Origin: Cannabis sativa
Taxonomy: Eukaryota; Streptophyta; Magnoliopsida; Rosales; Cannabaceae
Assembly (NCBI RefSeq): GCF_029168945.1
Contig: NC_083604.1
Span: forward strand, 41,473,686-41,537,685
Direction of reading: 5' to 3'
Length of the DNA stretch: 64,000 nucleotides
The notes under the pieces are model-generated. The model was not told the DNA's origin. It worked only from the letters and a program-made list of their open reading frames with translations, and made no database searches. Shown in pieces: positions 36,437-49,706 of this stretch; the stretch's first letter is position 1; every line of letters begins with the position of its first letter. Made by a program: the position numbers and the translations under genes.

Positions 36437-36729
36437 CTTTGGGTCGAAGATCGACAGACGGTTTCGGTTCGCCTGGTTTGTGGGTTTGGTTCGTGGGTTC
36501 GCTTGGTTCGTTGGTTTTTTGGTTTCGTGGTCGACGGCGAGTTCGTGGGTTTGGGTTTGTTGGTTTGCCTGGTTCGTGTGGGTTCGCCTGGTTGGCCTGG
36601 TTCGTGTGAGTTTGTGAGTTTGTGAAGAGAGCGAGAGAGAGGGAAAAGTCAGAGAGCGAGAGAGTGGGAAAGTCAGAGAGAGAGAGTGAAAAGTTTATTT
36701 TAGGGGTATTTTAGGAATCTTTTTAAATT

Positions 36730-36812
36730 ATTGGAATCAATTTGTACAAAAAATAAAGGGCTATAAATTTTGATATGGGGTATTTTATTAGGATCAAAAA
36801 ATGAAATTTCCC
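36730..36812 (-). repeat. Right terminal inverted repeat of the MULE
   Basis: On the minus strand it starts GGGAAATTTCATTTTTTG and carries the same blocks as the left repeat. It is followed inward by a CT-rich tract on that strand (36620-36700). Confidence 0.85.
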
Positions 36813-36821
36813 TTTTATAAA
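36813..36821. repeat. Right 9-bp target duplication of the MULE
   Basis: TTTTATAAA, identical to 27736-27744. Confidence 0.92.
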
Positions 36822-37923
36822 TATACTTTACATTTATCATTTTAATCTTTTTTGAAAACGGTTATATGATACCTATTCCTAAACTAAATATACATAGATA
36901 TATTTTTTTTCAGAAAAAAAAAAAACATAGATATAAATATCTCAAACTAATTCTAAATCACTTAAAATTAAATTTTATTTTAAATACAATTGAAATAATA
37001 TACATAATTTTATTTTTTTATTTTTCTAACTAGTAAATAATTCGCACTTCGCAGCGAATGAGAAGATAATACTAAATATTAACTTACTAATTCTTAATAT
37101 AATTACTTTAAAATATATAAAAAAGTAATACTAAATTTTTATTTCTAGCTCTTTTTAATTAGCTCAAAGATAAGATAAATAAATTAATAATAATTAGAAT
37201 ATTTGTTCAATCTTCTAAAAGTACATTGCTAGAGTAGAATTTGCAAAATTGTAGGCTCCTTATTGTCGTGAATCTTAACTTATCAAGAGTATCTAAGCTT
37301 TTAACCGCCAAAGTGATAGTCTTTCTAGTGAAGGTTTTGATAAAAATTTGCATCTAAATTTTAAAATTAAAACAAAATCCCATCAAAATTTTATAAAAGA
37401 AACTATAATTCAAATCAAGGAAAACTTTTATTTTCCAAAAAATAGATTTGTAGAATTTAAAAGAAAAAAATACACGAAATAAAGAAGGTATGAAATCCAA
37501 GAAGATCATTGATACAATATGAAGCCCTAAAATTATATAGGAAACCCAACATTATTGATACAAATTTTTCAATAATATGAAATTCAAAGATATTTAAAAA
37601 AAAAAGTAAGATTTTTTAAAAATCATTGTGTAGAATTCAAAAGTAAAATACAACCTTGACAAAAATTAAAAATCTCAAAGTTATATGAAATTAATATATA
37701 CAATTCATTTAATTATTTGTCGAAGGCTTTCTTTGCAATAAACTATACCAAGACCCAGTGAAAGAGATATCTAAATACAAAGAGGCATTGTTATTGCCAA
37801 TATGACCCTTGGTTATAGGATTTTTCATGTACTGAAAAAAATAAAATAATAATAATATATAGTACTGAAATTCTCTCACACAGAAACAAAAATAAAATAT
37901 ACAGATGAAGATAGAAAAATTTT
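36822..37923. other. Intergenic, AT-rich
   Basis: Former upstream DNA of NRPB4 before the MULE landed. No gene recognised. Confidence 0.5.
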
Positions 37924-38880
37924 TAGGTGAGAGCATCACTTTTGCTCTCACATGTAAAAGCATTATTTTACACTTTTCATTGGTTGAATAGGGTGGTTGT
38001 ATGATATTAACATATATTGTTGTGTAGGATAGTGTTTGGTATATATATATTTTTTTTTTTAAAAACAAATTATATTATAATTTTACCTTCATCAACTTAA
38101 ACTCTTTTGTTTCTTTATTATTTTAAAATATGTTGTTTTTTTATACTCATGAAAAGTATGACTTTTTTTTTTATCTTTTTTTTCTTAACTATGAAAAGTA
38201 TGAGACTTATTTTCAATTTTTGAAATCTCTATTATTCATTCATAAATTTATATCATTCATAAATATGTAATATTAAGCTTAGATATTTTTAGGTTTTGCT
38301 AAGCAACTACATTTTTTCTTATAAGTCTTAATTTTTTTTTTTTTTTTTCAGTTAAACTAGTTAATCAAATTGAGCAATTTTTTTATTTTAGAAATTTTTT
38401 CTTTCAATTAGTGTAAGAAATTAAATAAAGAAGAAGAAGTGATTAACAAATAGATGAGTAGATACAATAAATATTAAATAAATTGAATATATTTTCTAAT
38501 ACTTCAAATATCATTTTTTTTATTGATTGAATATATATTCAAAACAGGATCCAAACACACAGAAAAAAAACTAATAGATGTTATAAAAAACACATAAATA
38601 AGAAATTGTAAAAAAAAATAAGAAAAAAAAAACTACTATACATACGTACACATTAAAAATACTGTTATAGTCTTTAAAAATTTAAAAATAATAAGAATAT
38701 TAATTTAATAAAAATTGCTACATGTATAACATACATGTGACTTCTATATTAAAAAAGATAATTGAGAAAAATTTAATACAACACCCTTATGATAAACAAA
38801 TAAATTAAAGCCATTAGATTGAAAATCAAAGGTTATAAAAATGCTCTTATTCATAAGAACAAAAGTGGTGCTCTCACCTA
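37924..38880. mobile_element. Inverted-repeat element of about 960 bp
   Basis: The ends taggtgagagcatcactttt and aaagtggtgctctcacctaa are inverted copies. Similarity continues inward for roughly 90 bp in diverged form. No frame inside. Class not assigned because no target duplication could be set. Confidence 0.55.
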
Positions 38881-39737
38881 AAGAATACCCTATAGAAATA
38901 TATACATAATAAGATGCTTTCAATGTATACATATATACACTGAAATTCTCTTAAACTGACATTGAAGAGTAAGCTTCCAACAAAGAACCATTCATAATAA
39001 TTTAAAGAAAAAAGAAAAAAAAAATGTATAGGATTTAGGCTATATATTCGGTAGCATGATATCTCAATCAAGAGTACATAGTATTAAAAATTAAACTGAT
39101 TGCTTAAGTTTTATTGTTCATTATTTCAAGTAACAATTAATTAACTTGCTATAAATTACTATTGGAAAAAAAATATAATAGTAGCAAAGAGAGATTAAGG
39201 GTCAGTTTAGCACAGCTATGCTGTGGAAAAAAGCAGCTGTAGCTGTGCTGTAAGGAAAAACAACTATAGCAGAACTGTGAAAAAAAACTGAGTTAAGTGT
39301 TTGGTAAATTATAATTTTTAAAGTGCTGCGACTTTTTAAGATTCTATTATAATAATGATAATATTTTAATCTAGTTCATTATAATCACAAATATATATAT
39401 ATAAAAAATATGTTATATTAAATTTTTATTTTTTATATATTTTTAATTATTTTTTTCTATAGTATAAATTTATATGCATTTGATAAAAATAATTTTAATA
39501 TTTTTAAATTATATTTTTATCACTTGTGAAAGATAAAATTGTAATTTATAAAAAACATAAATTGATATTGTTTGTTAATAATAAAAATATAAATATAAAA
39601 TATTTTTTAAAAATAAAAAATTAGAAATTTAAAAATTATTTATTTTTAAATATTTTTTCATTTTAAAAAATATTTTTATTTTTTATAATATATAATAAAT
39701 AATTAAATAAATTTTTAGTAGAAATAATTTATTATAG

Positions 39738-42733
39738 TGTAACACCCCAATATTTTGCCTTATTTTACAAAGTGCTAATTTTGATGCATTAATTAAAAAG
39801 ATTCAAAGCTGTTTGAAAATACACAGTGAGTTTTACAATAAATATGCAATCGTGAATGATCATTCATATTAAAACAAAATAAGTAGTTGAGTGTATTTTT
39901 CTTAAAAAAAATAAATTTGTAACATCCCACTGAGCTCAGATTACTTTACTAAATAAAAAACAAAAACCAAGGCTCCACCGGCGTTCTAGACCGTTTGCTC
40001 GTCCATAGCCCCTCGCAGTATACATACCAGAACTGACCCAACTCATCAAACTTACATTCAATGTTCCCTGTCTATTGCCTGTAGGGGGAAAATAAGGGGG
40101 TGAGCGTAAGGAAATGCTTAACATACAATAGCATTCAATACACTAAATATATCTTAAAATTTACAATAATACGATTCTTTATAATATTAACGTATCCAGT
40201 CTTAACAATGGTATATACCTTAGCTCATAATTGTAATTTAAATAACTTCAGATATGCAAAGCTATATCATATACCATATATTTGTACTAAACGAAACCAT
40301 TACATATATGTAGGGACCACAACCCTGACATCATACTCATAGCACAATCATAGCAATAACATATAAAAATTATTTCAATCATATCATGTCTTTATCATAA
40401 CATTGGCATATCATAGCCATTACTTACATAATCCGGGCCTAGCCTGGCCCTACAATATCCTGGGCCTAATCTGTCCATATAATAACCTGGGCCTATGTAG
40501 CCCTACCATTGTTATAGGATAGGGTATCTCTATATTCAACAGTAACATCACTATATCATACCCCACCATAACAATGTCATACACGAATCAGACAAATGTA
40601 GGGTAGGGTATCTCTACATTCAACGGCCTTACCCCGTATCATACCCCACCATGGCCCCTCATTTGTACCTGAGATGTTAGCATACAACATACAACATACA
40701 ACACACCACATACATCATACAACATACAACATACAAATTGTACCAACCACAATATATATATATCGATTCACAAACTCATATTGTTTCCACACCACACATT
40801 CTCAGTACTATATACACATTCATAATAATACATCACAAATAATATTTCAATAGACAAATAATTTAAATTATGCCGTTCAACACATAAAACTACTTAATTT
40901 TCTTACCTCAAATCCCGCTGCTTAAGACTTGTTACCTCGTCACTACTACCTATAATAAGACATGGTTCAAGGCCCTAATATTAAAATTCGTACTCTTACA
41001 GTACAGCAGAAAGATCACTATTTTTGACCAAAAAATACACTAACTCAGTAAAAGTTGTCTTCATAAAAATTATAGGAAATTCCATTATCTTTCCAATGAT
41101 ATAAAGATCATTAAAAATGGATTAAAACTGAGGGAGTTATGATTGTTTTACTGAAACTATTTCTGAGAAGGAATATGGAGTAACGAATTATACGACTTAG
41201 CGAAAATACAAACTTTTGGCATTGAAAGGTTCAGAACTAGAAGATAATATCTTCATGAAAGTTTTAGGAAATTAAATTCCCTTTCCAATGATACCAAAAT
41301 ATTTGAAATTAGAATTATATTCAGAGAGATATTATAATTTTACTAAAACAGTTGTGCAAGAACATTATTCAAGAAACGAAGCAAATGATACAGAAGGAAA
41401 ATAGCTTTTCGACATAGTATAACTCCGAATTAACGAAATGTTTCTTCATAAAACTTATGGGAAATCGAATAAGCTTTGAAACTATATATAGATCATTAAA
41501 AGTGGATGAGAATTGAGAGAGTTATGGTATTTTAAGTGAAAGTACATTTTTATGGGAATATAAAAAAAAACGATTTACAACAACATCAGAAAGATGATAA
41601 TTTTCGACATATAATATCACCGAAATGGTGAATAGTTTCTTCATAAAAATTTTAGATCATCGAATAAGCTTTCTAACGATACAAAAATCGCTGGAAACGG
41701 ATCAATATTGAGAGAGATATGACTATTTTACTAAGACAATAATTTTCAGAAAAAATAAAAAACGAGATTTCATAGTTTAACCTAAAAGTTCACAACAATA
41801 AGTGGAAGAACTCTCTTACCTCTTGATGACTCTTCTTAATCAGTGCTAGATCTTGAAATCTCAAATTATTAGAATGGTGATGATGATCTCAATCTTATGT
41901 TGATGAAAATCATGAGTGTTGTTTGGCGAAGAGAACGAAACAAGAAGGAAAATTATAAATCTTTGATAGATAGCGAGATGAATAACTTGTAGGGTATATG
42001 ATTTTATGGGTGTCTTCTCTAAGAATTGTGTTCAGGTGGAAAGAATTACGTATCAAGAATGTGATAGATTTAGGTTTTATAATCTAATTAAACCTATAAA
42101 AGAAAATAATAAAATAATCTGATGCTAATTTAACTCTAAATAGAATAATTAAATAAAAATCTTATTTGTTAGATATAAGTTTTAAATTTGAATTTTAAAA
42201 CTTAGGGATTCTATACTAAACTTAACAGGTCGTCACTTTGTAGCTTAATTTTGACCCCAATAAAGTTAAAACTACGATAAATCTATTTCTACATAATTGA
42301 TAGATCTTTGAATTATCTTTCCAACGCCACTGAAATCACCTCAATCCGAGCTCTAGAACTCCAGATATGATCGTTTTAGTAAAACAGTTTTTAATCCTGC
42401 AAATTTATCCAAACCTACGAATTTTTAACATTATTTCTATAATAATGTTATTTGATATCACTTATACCATTAATTAAAATCCACTAAATAATTTATAAAA
42501 CCCTAATAAACTTTCATATTGGGCTTTAATTAAATGATTACATACTTATGAAAATATCATAATATTTTACTTTCGTAGTTAATACAACTTTAACTTTCTT
42601 TATAAAATTGTTACAACTACTCTAAGCAATAATATCAACTCACTAACAACACAAATAAATGAGATAATTATCCTCGCGCAATTAATATCCAAAAAAAAAA
42701 AAAATTAAATACTATTTTAAACTGGATATTACA
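39738..42733 (-). repeat. 3' LTR of the LARD-like element (2996 bp)
   Basis: Reads TGTAACACCCC..GGATATTACA on the plus strand. Contains short repeats around cctgggccta, a doubled block gtagggtatctcta, and a CATACAA microsatellite (about 40681-40735). Confidence 0.85.
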
Positions 42734-45700
42734 TTCTACCCTCCTTAAAAGAAATTTTGTCCTCGAAATTTAACTTACCAACACTCGAGGTGTTGAGTCT
42801 TCATGTCTTTCACCACTTACCGCATTACCTCCTTATCTACTATATGGAGCCAACAAATATGCATTTAACCTATATCTTGTCGATCAATCCATAACACATA
42901 TAATACAAATAACTTATTAATTAAGCATTATTATTTCTCTATACATTACTTAAATATCGAAACGTACTCCATCATATAATAACTTACATATACATGCTTT
43001 AAATACATAAGTTTTACAATCACATGCTCGTAATATTAGAAAAGTTTTTCTTTCTTTTATGACCATCCTTACATGCCATTAAGAGTGAAACTATTTATTC
43101 TTCTATGAGCATCCTTACATGCCATTTAGAGTATCACTATTCATTCTCTAAATGAACATCCTTACATGTCACTTGAGAACACATTATACAATACACAATT
43201 ACAAACACAAAGAGTAGGGTAGAAGACCTTATGCAAACCTGTCTTTAATCATTCCCATTCTTTAGTTGAATGTTATTACCTATAAAAATCTTACTTCTCT
43301 ACTTGATTTTCTACTGTAAGGCTACAATGTCATTCTTTCAATTTAATAGATGTTACTCACTCATCGACAGACACTTGTTCCACGGCACTTGAAAATAAAC
43401 ATTTAAGCTCTTTAAAAGGTCTTCTATATATAAATATTTAATGATCCATTTCGACCACTTTTTTTTTTTTTTGCGTAACATTCACTTCTTGATATCCTTT
43501 ATCCATGTATTCATTGAACTTGTCACGCCTTCCCATTTTCCTAGGTAACCGCTGTCGGTTCCTTTTGTAGTCTCTTTCTTGTATCACTCTATTGTATTTT
43601 CCTTGCTACTCTCCTATGGTGCTTGGTCCTCCATTACCCCCTTCAATCAAGTTGACTTGATTATGAGATTAGCTAGTTTTCTATACTAACTTTTATCTAC
43701 TTTGGTATTATCTTGCTATAGTGGTGAAGTTTGAATCTGTAATGCCGATAGATTCTGATAGTTATGTTCAATGATTGCTTCTTCTAATATACTAGCCATC
43801 TGAGGTATCACATAACTTCATACTTATCATAGCATTGATTATTCCAGCCATATTCATACCCTGTATATTGTAGCCTTCTTTAATTCACCAAAAAAAATAT
43901 CTCAACTTCTTAATTGTACTTCTAAAACTTTTGAATCTCTTAAACATACATTCCAATACTGATTATTTACTTAAGACTATACCATATATGTATTAAAACA
44001 TAAAAAGCACACTAATAACCCCTTTAAAATAAGTTCAACCCTACCATGGCTTATCGTAGCCTAACTATTTATTATCTGTTGACTTTTAACAATAAGTCAA
44101 CCATACCAATCTCATAATGTATTGATCAGCCAAGTTATCAGGGTAAGGATACTATATATATAATTGGCAAACCATGTCGAACAGACCTTACTCTGTCCAT
44201 CACTATTATACCTCCTATACCCCCACTTGTATTTGATTTACTACTAGAGACTCAGTATTTATAATTCCTTAGTGAGGGATCCTTGACTCTTATTTTCTAA
44301 ACTACCTTTAAAAAATAAATTTATAATTCACTTAAGCATTTTAGTCCATATTTGAATGCAATCATGTTATCAATATATCCATCCCTTTCCTTATAAGTTC
44401 CTCACTTTCAATTAGATGAACTTTAGTTATTTTCCAGATAATGGCTATTGTCTCATTCCAGCTTAGATGTGTTCTTCTAGGATTCTCCATTACTAGCCCT
44501 CTAGGCCGGGAAAAATATCTATATTTATAAAAATTCATTCCTCTCAATAATTTTAACTTTTGTCAGATCCATTGTCATTCTCTTCTCGAGCGATGTAAGG
44601 CGTAGGAATACCATCACTTTTAATCAAAGTTGCACTCTTTGTGAGTTTTCTTCTTAGTTGACTCTTATGATGACACTCCAACATACTTATACTATTGTCC
44701 ATAAAGCAAATTGTGAGTGGATTGTAGTTTTGTTTGCTTACGATGTGCCTTGAATTCATTTACATTTCATGAGCATTTTTTAATCCCAACACTTCTCAAA
44801 AACTCGTATGGCCCATGTCATGCCATGAAATTCTTTAAGATACGTCACTTTGGCCTTATATGTGTCTCACTTTTCCCATGTCTCTAATATTAGGGAGTCT
44901 TTCCTAACGTTTTCTCCTCAAGCTATGCACTACCCTTCTATTGTTGTGTCGATGGGTATGTAGAATCTAAGTATGTCACTCGTGAAAGTTAATTTCTCTT
45001 CTTCCTCTTTTGAATTTGTGATCTCCTCTCTATAGCTGTTTGTTGTACCACCCACCATAAATTTGTATTCACAATGTATTAGTTGTGCAATTGTGACCTG
45101 TTCCAAGTAGTTGTCCTCTTGTTGTCTCTCCTTCATGTTGTACCCAAATTGTTAGTCGTGCCTAGACCTTCTTAGTCTTTCTCCTTTGAAAATGTCACTG
45201 TCGAAACCATGCACATTTTACTCTATTGTCTCCTCCACCAAGTAGATGACCTTGATTTTAAAGTTTACAACTTTCCTTCGGTAATCTTTTATTTGTTAAT
45301 GCTCTGTTTTATCTCTTAGTGTTTAAGATACCTTCATAAGCTATTACCTCAAGCAATTTTATCATGTCTCTTTCTAACTTCTTATTTTTGGATTCTATTC
45401 AGCACACTACACTCCTTTCTATATGATGGCATCGTCCTCTCCTGACTCATTTCTATAACAGACTTCTCTCTAAAGTCTTTGCATACACTATTCATACTTC
45501 TTACCATCTAACTTAGGAGTGTGTAACTTATGGAATATCCAACAAGATAGTACTTGCTCCTTAAAGATCTATTCTTTCATCCTTCTTAATAAGTGGGTTT
45601 CGTAAAATATACTGTCCCAGTTTGGTATAACGTCTACTATTCTAAGTCATCCCTACTTCCTATATGTTGGGCTTCCAACATAGCTAGGTGTGGAGACTTC

Positions 45701-46499
45701 ATCTTTAACATTTGTAGACAGGTACAATTCTATGCATCGGTGCTTAGTTGGCTATTGGTACATTTCATTATGTGCTTCAAGTTCCACTACTAGTGTTGGT
45801 GATCTATTGTGCTTAGCCTATGAAACTCTTCAACAAATCGTCTTAGTCATGCTCACATTCCTTCCAATGCCTCTATTAGATCGTTAGCCTTAACTACTAT
45901 TGGGTTCTCTGGAACATCAACCATTTGTGGGTCAGCGGAACACATCCTTAGCCCCCACCTCTACTAGTCATTCATTTCACATTGATTCTAACTGATCTTC
46001 TAGTTGCATGTGTGAGCTCTTACAAGAAATGTTGATTTAATAGAAACAAACAAGTTCAATTATAGGGAGAGAAGATTCCATGAACATATCTAAACTTAAT
46101 GTTGTCAAGCTTAACTAGTAATATTCTATTTATCAAACAAAGTCTTATGAATTCCTAATATAATTTATTCTAAATTTTCAAGAAAGGAACACTGTCCTTC
46201 CTAGTTTCAATTCAAGACAATAAAGAAAAATAAAACCTATTCATATTCTTCGTAAAAAAGTGTAATCAATCATAACCGGTAGTATACTCTTAATTTCTCT
46301 AAGCACCCACTACAGATGAGGCACTAATTCTAGGAAACATATTTTAACAAAAATCTATGATTGATACTAAAACTATTAATGGCAATACTAAGCATATTAG
46401 AACTAACACTTACGTTATAGTGAGAGGGATCTTTTTAGTCTTCTATATGTATACTTGGAGTATCCTTCGGGCTAAGGAACGATTGGCTCTGATACCAAC
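42734..46499 (-). other. Non-coding internal region of the LARD-like element
   Basis: 3.77 kb without any frame resembling gag, protease, RT or integrase on either strand. It carries a three-copy tandem repeat at about 43050-43180 (catccttacatgccatt units of about 50 bp). The function of such internal regions, presumably packaging or priming signals, is unknown. Confidence 0.7.
46483..46499 (-). other. Primer binding site of the LARD-like element
   Basis: The minus strand after the LTR reads GTTGGTATCAGAGCCAA, complementary to the 3' end of initiator methionine tRNA. Confidence 0.85.
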
Positions 46500-49400
46500 T
46501 GTAACACCCCAATATTTTGCCTTATTTTATAAAGTACTAATTTTGATGCATTAATTAAAAAGATTCAAAGCTGTTTGAAAATACACAGTGGGTTTTACAA
46601 TAAATATGCAATCATGAATGATCATTCATATTAAAACAAAATAAGTAGTTGAGTGTATTTTTCTTAAAAAAAATAAATTTGTAACATCCCACTGAGCTCA
46701 GATTACTTTACTAAAAAAAAAAATAAAAACTAAGGCTCCACCGGCGTTCTAGACCGTTTGCTCGTCCATAGCCCCTCCCAGTATACATACCAAAACTGAC
46801 CCAACTCATCAAACTTACATTCAATGTTCCCTGTCTATTGCCTGTAGGGGGAAAGTAAGGGGGTGAGCTAAAAGCCCAGTAAGGAAATGCTTAACATACA
46901 ATAGCATTCAATACACTAAACATATCTTAAAATTCACAATAATACGATTCTTTATAATATTAACGTATCCAGTCTTAACAATAGTATATACCTTAGCTCA
47001 TAATTGTAATTTAAATAACTTCAGATATGCAAAGCTATATCATATACCATATATTTGTACTAAACGAAACCATTACATATATGTAGGGACCACAACCCTG
47101 ACATCATACTCATAGCACAATCATAGCAATAACATATAAAAATTATTTCAATCATATCATGTCTTTATCATAACATTGACATATCATAACCATTACTTAC
47201 ATAACCCGGGCCTAGTCTCGCCCTACAATATCCTGGGCCTAATCTGCCCATATAATAACCTGGGCCTATGTAGCCCTACCATTGTTATAGGATAGGGTAT
47301 CTCTATATTCAACAGTAACATCACTGTATCATACCCCACCATAACAATGTCATACACGAATCAGACAAATGTAGGGTAGGGTATCTCTACATTCAACGGC
47401 CTTACCCCGTATCATACCCCACCATGGCCCCTCATTTGTACCTGAGACGTTAGCATACAACATACAACATACAACATACAACATACAACACACCACATAC
47501 ATCATACAACATACAACATACAAATCATACCAACCATAATATATATATCGATTCACAAACTCATATTGTGTCCATACCACACATTCTCAGTACTATATAC
47601 ACATTCATAATAATACATCACAAATAATATTTCAATAGACAAATAATTTAAATTATGCCGTTCAACACATAAAACTACTTAATTTCCTTACCTCAAATCC
47701 CGCTGCTTAAGACTTGTTACCTCGTCACTACTACCTATAATAAGACATGGGTCAAGGCCCTAATATTAAAATTCGTACTCTTACAGTACAGCAGAAAGAT
47801 CACTATTTTTGACCAACAACTACACTAATTCAGTAAAAGTTGTCTTCATAAAAATTATAGGAAATTCCATTATCTTTCCAATGATATAAAGATCATTAAA
47901 AATGGATTAAAACTGAGGGAGTTATGATTGTTTTACTGAAACTATTTCTGAGAAGGAATATGGAGTAACGAATTATACGACTTAGCAAAAATACAAACTT
48001 TTGGCATTGAACGGTTCAGAACTAGAAGATAATATCTTCATGAAAGGTTTAGGAAATTAAATTCCCTTTCCAATGATACCAAAATCTTTGAAATTTGAAT
48101 TATATTCAGAGAGATATTATAATTTTACTAAAATAGTTTTGCAAGAACATTATTCAAGAAACGAAGCAAATGATACAGAAGGAAAATAACTTTTCGACAT
48201 AGTATAACTCCGAATTAACGAAATGTTTCTTCATGAAACTTATGGGAAATCGAATAAGCTTTGAAACCATATATAGATCATTAAAAATAGATGAGAATTG
48301 AGAGAGTTATGGTATTTTAAGTGAAAGTACATTTTTATGGGAATATGAAAAAAAACGATTTACAACAACATCAGAAAGATGATAATTTTCGACATATAAT
48401 ATCACCGAAATGGTGAATAGTTTCTTCATAAAAATTTTAGATCATCGAATAAGCTTTCTAACGATACAAAAATTGCTGGAAACGGATCAATATTGAGAGA
48501 GATATGACTATTTTACTAAGACAATAATTTTCAGAAAAAATAAAAAACGAGATTTCATAGTTTAACCTAAAAGTTCACAACAATAAGTGGAAGAACTCTC
48601 TTACCTCTTGATGACTCTTCTTAATCAGTGCTAGATCTTGAAATCTCAAATTATTAGAATGGTGATGATGATCTCAATCTTATGTTGATGAAAATCATGA
48701 GTGTTGTTTGGCGAAGAGAACGAAACAAGAAGGAAAATTATAAATCTTTGATAGATAGCGAGATGAATAATTTGTAGGGTATATGATTTTATGGGTGTCT
48801 TCTCTAAGAATTGTGTTCAGGTGGAAAGAATTACGTATCAAGAATGTGATAGATTTAGGTTTTATAATCTAATTAAACCTATAAAAGAAAATAATAAAAT
48901 AATCTGATGCTAATTTAACTCTAAATAGAATAATTAAATAAAAATCTTATTTGTTGGATATAAGTTTTAAATTTGAATTTTAAAACTTAGGGATTCTATA
49001 CTAAACTTAACAGTCGTCACTTTGTAGCTTAATTTTGACCCCAATAAAATTAAAACTATGATAAATCTATTTCTACATAATTGATAGATCTTTGAATTAT
49101 CTTTCCAACGCCACTGAAATCATCTCAATCCGAGCTCTAGAACTCCAGATATGATCGTTTTAGTAAAACAGTTTTTAATCCTGCAAATTTATCCAAACTT
49201 ACGAATTTTTAACATTATTTCTATAATAATGTTATTTGATATCACTTATACCATTAATTAAAATCCACTAAATAATTTATAAAACCCTAATAAACTTTCA
49301 TATTGGGCTTTAATTAAATGATTACATACTTATGAAAATATCATAATATTTTACTTTCGTAGTTAATACAACTTTAACTTTCTTTATAAAATTGTTACAA

Positions 49401-49518
49401 CTACTCTAAGCAATAATATCAACTCACTAACAACACAAATAAATGAGATAATTATCCTCGCACAATTAATATCCAAAAAAAAAAAAAAATTAAATACTAT
49501 TTTAAACTGGATATTACA
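46500..49518 (-). repeat. 5' LTR of the LARD-like element (3019 bp)
   Basis: Near-identical to 39738-42733. One visible indel (about 11-12 bp, after gtgagc) and a longer CATACAA run explain most of the 23-bp length difference. Confidence 0.85.
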
Positions 49519-49706
49519 TATAGAGTTTTTTAATCAAAACAGTTTTTTCTAAAAGTTGGGTTGTACTAGCTTTAGCTTTTAGCTGTAGATTTTCCATAAA
49601 TTTTTCAATAAGCTGTTTTTAAACTATTTACCAAACACCTTTTTGGCACAATTTTTTTGAAAAACAGCTTTTAACTTTTCTAAAAGCTGCGCCAAACGGG
49701 CCCTAA

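Larger units (their letters stand above)
27745..36812. mobile_element. Complete Mutator-like element with ULP-like gene (Kaonashi-like MULE), 9068 bp
   Basis: Terminal inverted repeats of about 85 bp (27745-27830 and 36730-36812) share GGGAAATTTCA.TTTTTG, CATATCAAAATTTATA and TTTGTACAAATT. The element is flanked by identical TTTTATAAA duplications. Inside are a mudrA-like transposase (+), a Ulp1-protease gene (-) convergent to it, and a small antisense zinc-ribbon gene in the transposase leader intron. MULEs with ULP-like genes are known as Kaonashi elements in Arabidopsis. The intact target duplication suggests recent insertion, although both main genes now carry lesions. Confidence 0.93.
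39738..49518 (-). mobile_element. Non-autonomous large LTR element (LARD-like, Ty3/gypsy-type ends), 9.78 kb
   Basis: Two LTRs of about 3.0 kb frame a 3.77-kb internal region. They are flanked by a perfect 5-bp duplication TATAG (39733-39737 and 49519-49523). The primer binding site beside the right LTR sets the minus strand as sense. The polypurine tract on the minus strand (AAGGAGGGTAGA beside 42734) follows a GACAAAATTTC block typical of Ty3/gypsy chromovirus tails. No gag or pol frame is present, so it must have moved using proteins of a relative. In a 720-bp stretch compared by eye the LTRs differ at about 2 percent, so insertion was recent. Confidence 0.85.
39199..49703. mobile_element. 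PIF/Harbinger-like MITE (about 720 bp) split by an LTR element
   Basis: The left end GGGTCAGTTTAGCACAGCT and the right end AAGCTGCGCCAAACGGGCCC are inverted. Both are flanked by TAA (39196-39198 and 49704-49706), the 3-bp duplication of PIF/Harbinger elements. The two halves are 39199-39737 and 49519-49703. Everything between is the younger LTR element. Confidence 0.7.

Noticed and set aside
36383..36625. Two overlapping frames rich in Val/Gly/Trp near the right MULE end
   Set aside because: They come from the ggttcg..ggtttg simple repeat on the plus strand in the leader of the minus-strand ULP-like gene.
39738..49518. Two independent solo LTRs
   Set aside because: A primer binding site and a polypurine tract flank the inner borders, and one TATAG duplication flanks the outer borders. 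It is one element.
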